From positions 1 to 9,058 of the forward strand of contig DUJI01000247.1 in the NCBI GenBank assembly GCA_013329855.1: DNA of 9,058 bases, in the 5' to 3' direction. The DNA is from Thermoplasmata archaeon. GTDB lineage: Archaea; Thermoplasmatota; Thermoplasmata; RBG-16-68-12. Below the pieces are notes generated by a model. The model did not search any database. It saw only the letters and a program-made list of their open reading frames with translations, and was not told the origin of the DNA. A program made the translations under genes and the position numbers. Each line of letters begins with the position of its first letter. Positions within the stretch are counted from its first letter, which is position 1. This document shows positions 6,701 through 9,058 of this stretch, piece by piece.

Positions 6701-9058
6701 GAAGGACGCGATCTTGCCCTCGAGCTCCTTGTGCTCGGATTCGAAGGCCCCCTTGGCATCCTGGAGGATCATCTTCTCCTGGGCCAGGGCCGTCTCCTTC
6801 TCCTTGATCGTCTCCATACCCTGCTGGATCTCCAGCGCCTTCTTCTCCACGAGCTCCTCTTGAGACTGGAACGCGGTCCGCTCGTCCGCGAGCGCCTTCT
6901 CCCGCGACGCGAGATCGCTCTCCTTGCCGAGGAGCTCCGTTTCGCGGGGACCTAGGTTTTCCTTCAGGTCGTTCAGGTCCTTCGTCCGATTCGCGATGTC
7001 CGCCTCCTGTCCCGCGAGCGCGGCGGCCTTGGCGTCGAGTGCCTTGCGTTCCTCCACCGCCTCCCGGGTCACGTCGTCCAGGGACCGGCGCTCGTCGGCC
7101 AGCTCCTGGGTCCGAGTCGTCAGGGCGGACTCCTGGGTCTGGATCTCCGCCGTCTTTTCGCGGAGCTGGGTCTCTTGCTCCTCCAGGGTCGCGGTCCGCT
7201 GCTCCAGAGATGCCTCCCGTCCCGACAGGTCGGATTCGCGCTCGCTCAGGCCCCGCTCCCGCGATGCGAGCTCTTCCTCCGTGGTCTTGAGCCGGTCCGA
7301 GGTCGCCACGGTGGCCTTCTCTCTCGATTCCACCTCGACGAGTCGGGTCTGCAGCGCCTGCTCCCGCTGGTCCAACTGGACGGAGAGGTCGTCGAGGGAC
7401 TTGCGCTCCTCGGCGAGCTCCTCCTCGAGCTTGCCGACGTTCTCGGCCTTGGCCTGGTAGTCCTGGAGATCCGACGTGAGCTTGGATTCCGCGGCCTCCA
7501 GGTTGGCCTGCTTCTCCGTGAGCCGTGCGTCCGTCTCGGTAACGGCCGATTCCCGGGCGGCGAGCTTCTTCTCCTTGGGCGCGAGGCGCGACCGACGGTC
7601 CTCGAGGTCCTGGGACGTCGCCTCGAGTTCCTGGCGCTGCGCCGCGAGCTCCTGAGAGTCCCGGTCCAAGGACGCGCGCAGGCCCTCGACCTCGCGCGCC
7701 TGGTCGTCCAGGGTCTTCCGAGACGCTTCGACTTCCCGTTCGCGGGAACGCAGGTCCACATCCTGCGCCCGCAGGCTCCGGGACTCCGCGTCGAGCTTCC
7801 CCCGGGCCATGGTGAACGCGTTGACCATGTCCCCGAAGACGCGCGCGCGGGTCTGCAGGTCCCCTCGTTCCTCCTCGACCTGCTGCCGGACCGCGTCGAG
7901 GCCCGTCTCCGCCGCGCGGACCTCCTCCGCGCGCTGCTTGATGCCGTCCTCGAACTTGTCTTGGACGCTCGCGAGCAGTCCCCGCGCGAACTCGACCTCC
8001 TGGACGTTCGCGGGCCCGATGGCGAGCATGATCAGGGAGAGCATGTCCCCGCGGACAGCACGCGCATGGTACCTGGATACCCGGACGTCCTTGTCCACGG
8101 CGTCCAGGGCTCCCGCCTGCTTGGCCTCGGCGTACGTGACCTTGCACTTGGGGTCCAGGGTGAATTCCCTGAGCAGTCGTCCGCGTTCGTCCACCAGGAA
8201 GGCCTTCGTCGGCCTCCAGCGCTGTCGTTGCGCAAACATGGCAATCACCACGATCAATGCCGTGGGGGGCATCGCGAGCACGTAGGGGGCCTGCCACCAG
8301 GGGGGCGGAGGAGGTTCCGCCACGGTCACCTGCATGCTCGGGTCCGACCCCAGCATCGTGAATTGGATGGTACCGGTCCGGTCGACGGTCCCGTCCTTGA
8401 AGGACGAGCCGTCCTTGGTCACATGATACAGGAATCCGGCGGTGTTCCCGCCGAGGGTCCACGTGATCGTCTGCGAGGTCTCGCTCGAGGTGTGGGTCCA
8501 CGCGTACGAGGACCCGACGGTCCACGCGGTGAAAACGGAGATGGTCACGAGCGCGGTGCTGTCGCCGTTCGACACGGTCAGGCCCGTGACGTTGACGGAT
8601 CCGTCCGCGAGGGTCCCCCCGGCGGTCAGGCTGTTGAACGTAATGCCTTGGTTCGTCTTGTTCAGCAGGGCCCCGGGGTTCACGGTCAGCACCGCGGCGG
8701 TCAGATCGGACCCCAGGGCGATGCTCCCGGCGACGGTCAGGGTCGCGAACTGCTGGCCCGACCCCAGCGTGAGGAACTGCCCCACTCCCGTGAACGTGAC
8801 GGACGAGGAGGCGGAGGTCACCGCGGTTGCGGTGGACGTGTCCCAGGAGCCCGCGATGGTGACTACGGCGGAGTCCAACGTGAGCGTGGCGGGGCCCATG
8901 GACCCCAGGTTGTCCGCGAACGTGGGTATGGCCGCCGTGAGGGTGAGCGTCCCGGACCAGGCGATGTTCGAGGAGAAGACCACCGCGATTCCCGCGTTGA
9001 CCGTGAGGCTGTGGAGCACCTGGGGAATCCGGACCGTTCCTCCGGACGCGTTCACGAG
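3704..9058 (-). CDS. Giant membrane-anchored coiled-coil protein with beta-rich N-terminal ectodomain (5' end outside window)
   Basis: At least 1784 codons, stop TGA at 3704-3706. The frame is open to the right edge, so the start and any signal peptide are missing (numbering from the GTG at 9055, probably internal). Order: residues 1-245, Ser/Thr/Gly/Val beta strands of the LTVNAG type with a probable Ig-like unit near 175-245; a linker EPPPPPWW; one transmembrane helix about 256-275; basic QRQRWRPTK, indicating that the rest is cytoplasmic; a small globular domain about 284-372; then about 1400 residues of charged helix to the C-terminus. I see only two prolines in the helical part (493 and 703) and one cysteine in the whole fragment (304). 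If fully extended the arm would be about 0.2 micrometre. Family unknown. A membrane-tethered scaffold, cytoskeletal element or signalling rod are possibilities only. Codon use and GC match the neighbours, so recent transfer is not suggested. Confidence 0.9.
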   Translation of the reverse strand, partial: LVNASGGTVRIPQVLHSLTVNAGIAVVFSSNIAWSGTLTLTAAIPTFADNLGSMGPATLTLDSAVVTIAGSWDTSTATAVTSASSSVTFTGVGQFLTLGSGQQFATLTVAGSIALGSDLTAAVLTVNPGALLNKTNQGITFNSLTAGGTLADGSVNVTGLTVSNGDSTALVTISVFTAWTVGSSYAWTHTSSETSQTITWTLGGNTAGFLYHVTKDGSSFKDGTVDRTGTIQFTMLGSDPSMQVTVAEPPPPPWWQAPYVLAMPPTALIVVIAMFAQRQRWRPTKAFLVDERGRLLREFTLDPKCKVTYAEAKQAGALDAVDKDVRVSRYHARAVRGDMLSLIMLAIGPANVQEVEFARGLLASVQDKFEDGIKQRAEEVRAAETGLDAVRQQVEEERGDLQTRARVFGDMVNAFTMARGKLDAESRSLRAQDVDLRSREREVEASRKTLDDQAREVEGLRASLDRDSQELAAQRQELEATSQDLEDRRSRLAPKEKKLAARESAVTETDARLTEKQANLEAAESKLTSDLQDYQAKAENVGKLEEELAEERKSLDDLSVQLDQREQALQTRLVEVESREKATVATSDRLKTTEEELASRERGLSERESDLSGREASLEQRTATLEEQETQLREKTAEIQTQESALTTRTQELADERRSLDDVTREAVEERKALDAKAAALAGQEADIANRTKDLNDLKENLGPRETELLGKESDLASREKALADERTAFQSQEELVEKKALEIQQGMETIKEKETALAQEKMILQDAKGAFESEHKELEGKIASFELDMERRKEDLAAQERALGESRMQLTTDREDFDAHRAEKSQWIASKEIELEAKEQTLADRVAEIRAQGEEHAKHLAELAAREETLEIESDKLDKARAELEGRKTELAAMARDLEAKNAKFRDEEARKGEELHVWQSTLESEQALLKEQRETFEKEMQDLRESWAGRMIRVEQREDEVKQREAKVQTDIEWVARNETEIGKREKVAAENLKAASELKSEGERLRAELEQRSLEIESRDRSLREEAANQSIELEKRTEALQAMEADLAGRKAQSERELATQIQKVKDREADLQARQQALDQREADLASREALIANREDALGKDEDRVARERVDLQASEKQLESKQLELGQARERFDAESTRARTEMDAVRQSLAAKEADLLSERERLERESTALQDKLGAKAKEMASREKAVAAREDELRAEEHDLEARIREIESRERQAETRVADLDARDKTLSQNLEELNARRASFDGNVQKFEAEAVARQGEWQDRQANLKTQEAQLAASAETRQAELNRRMEDLEQKEHSLNALATQLQIERTRLEAQAKSHAAKASEIDAASARSDKRAGELKTMEDDLLKARQAFESEKAGWAARRSEELKQLEATRDAAAEQTQQSERLIEDAQRRTYMAAEAEKAAKRQGEELAAAQAALERRRTEAEKAEKDLQVQMTQLRDASGKLAAKEMELASRAKELDGVQARLAEIERKGTQAADDLKARKATLDQEADRLASLAAQLDKREAEAASRRAAVEAKLADVTKREQVLTTELQRADNLMEDLNHKDAEIVTRERTFASKEETFAKRERDLAQRDTEVMEGMRTLERLKKEHEARAAQANEDHSVAAQTRKEAEALHAEAEKLKAQAEAMQAEVAKNMRFLQKKALDVLDREEKIRGREHKAEEQGQSLETRAQILDQKERALDAEKEEMTAQLEKAKQETEKLRTELADLEKSGKSAADMDDWKRDIENRVKIIQKKALELLDREEKLRKREEELDALAERLGVATKS
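3771..3810 (-). repeat. C-terminal repeat copy A (QKKALELLDREEK)
   Basis: Encodes QKKALELLDREEK, with KKAL at residues 1751-1754. It is the partner of 4053-4092, offset by 282 bp (94 residues, in frame), with high identity at both DNA and protein level. Confidence 0.8.
4053..4092 (-). repeat. C-terminal repeat copy B (QKKALDVLDREEK)
   Basis: Encodes QKKALDVLDREEK, with KKAL at residues 1657-1660, 94 residues before copy A. A looser relative, EKKALEIQQGME, occurs at residues 737-748 (near 6812-6847). Confidence 0.8.
7061..7270 (-). repeat. Ten consecutive single-leucine heptads in the coiled coil
   Basis: Residues 596-665 read as ten exact seven-residue units: LASRERG, LSERESD, LSGREAS, LEQRTAT, LEEQETQ, LREKTAE, IQTQESA, LTTRTQE, LADERRS, LDDVTRE. 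Position 1 is Leu or Ile in all; position 4, where a second core residue is expected, is Arg, Lys, Gln or Glu in nine of ten. Similar units recur elsewhere in the arm. Confidence 0.8.
7940..8206 (-). other. Small globular domain between membrane helix and coiled coil
   Basis: Residues about 284-372 begin KAFLVDERGRLLREFTLDPK, pass a hydrophobic strand MLSLIMLAIGP (338-348) and end FARGLLASVQDKFEDGIKQR (356-375). The mix of strand and helix differs from the coil that follows. The order (hydrophobic 'FLVDERGRLL' strand, closing 'LLASVQDKFEDGI' helix) resembles, from memory, a small sensor-like module of euryarchaeal membrane proteins. That resemblance is tentative. Confidence 0.4.
8231..8290 (-). 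other. Single transmembrane helix of the giant protein
   Basis: Residues about 256-275, APYVLAMPPTALIVVIAMFA, are uncharged and hydrophobic. They follow the Pro-rich EPPPPPWW linker and precede RQRWRPTK. The cluster of basic residues on the C-terminal side places the long helical region inside the cell. Confidence 0.8.
8321..9058 (-). other. Extracellular beta-rich region of the giant protein
   Basis: Residues 1-245 are low in charge and rich in Thr, Ser, Val, Gly and Ala. They contain recurrent short strands such as HSLTVNAG, TLTLDSAVVTIAG, FATLTVAGSIAL, AVLTVNPGALL and GLTVSNGD, the look of surface beta-helix or beta-sandwich proteins. The last 70 residues (AWTVGSSYAWTH to MQVTVAE) resemble one Ig-like unit. 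Extracellular placement follows from the transmembrane helix and positive-inside rule. Confidence 0.6.

Noticed and set aside
5435..6955. Long plus-strand open frame (506 codons), Leu/Arg/Gly-rich, antisense to the giant gene.
   Set aside because: It is the antisense shadow of GC-rich, E/K/R/L-repetitive coding DNA. Its product is low-complexity with no domain, and the minus-strand frame shows clear protein-like selection (heptads, no prolines).
6495..8525. Minus-strand open frame of 676 codons in another register, Gly/Arg/Pro-rich.
   Set aside because: It overlaps the giant gene in a different frame, and its Gly/Arg/Pro-rich composition is what GC-biased third positions produce out of frame.
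3704..9058. The repetitive + strand (many CTCCCGCG-type words) as a possible CRISPR or DNA tandem repeat.
   Set aside because: Repeats are irregular at DNA level and follow the seven-residue protein periodicity; there are no spacers or constant repeat units.
3704..9058. SMC/Rad50-type ATPase because of the long coiled coil.
   Set aside because: No Walker A, Walker B or ABC signature appears in the visible protein, and a transmembrane helix precedes the coil.

Overview
The window looks like a GC-rich archaeal chromosome, most probably from the Thermoplasmata. The best evidence is the ferredoxin at 1356-1781. Its length, N-terminal zinc-binding extension and a 7Fe-type cluster pattern match, from memory, the Sulfolobus/Thermoplasma 'zinc ferredoxin' type. 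AT-rich TATA-like boxes sit at archaeal spacing in front of several genes, and some starts look leaderless. No rRNA, tRNA, CRISPR array, transposase or integrase was seen.

Region 1 (1-1269) is an iron-homeostasis locus. A DtxR/IdeR-family metal-dependent regulator, cut by the left edge and on the minus strand, is divergent from a full-length FTR1-type iron permease on the plus strand. The roughly 200-bp space between them holds two perfect palindromes built from the half-site GTTAGG, one beside each gene's candidate TATA element, plus further inverted repeats. The regulator's N-terminus carries Met at the position of the iron-selective Met10 of DtxR. The simplest reading is an iron-responsive, autoregulated switch controlling iron import.

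Region 2 (1270-3170) has the zinc/7Fe ferredoxin on the minus strand, convergent with FTR1 and divergent from a plus-strand PLP-dependent enzyme of the cystathionine gamma-synthase/gamma-lyase family. GC-rich hairpins lie between FTR1 and the ferredoxin, and another lies in the ferredoxin leader.

Region 3 (3181-3627) encodes a short O6-alkylguanine-DNA alkyltransferase (Ogt/MGMT) on the minus strand, with the catalytic PCHR intact.

Region 4 (3704-9058, running off the right edge) is one enormous minus-strand gene, at least 1784 codons. In order it encodes a Ser/Thr/Gly-rich beta-strand region, a proline linker, one transmembrane helix followed by basic residues, a small globular domain, and about 1400 residues of almost proline-free, cysteine-free charged helix or coiled coil. 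Part of the coil is built of exact seven-residue units with a single Leu each. A QKKAL-LDREEK motif is duplicated 94 residues apart at the C-terminus. The predicted topology puts the helical arm in the cytoplasm. No function can be assigned, and this is the most unusual item in the window.
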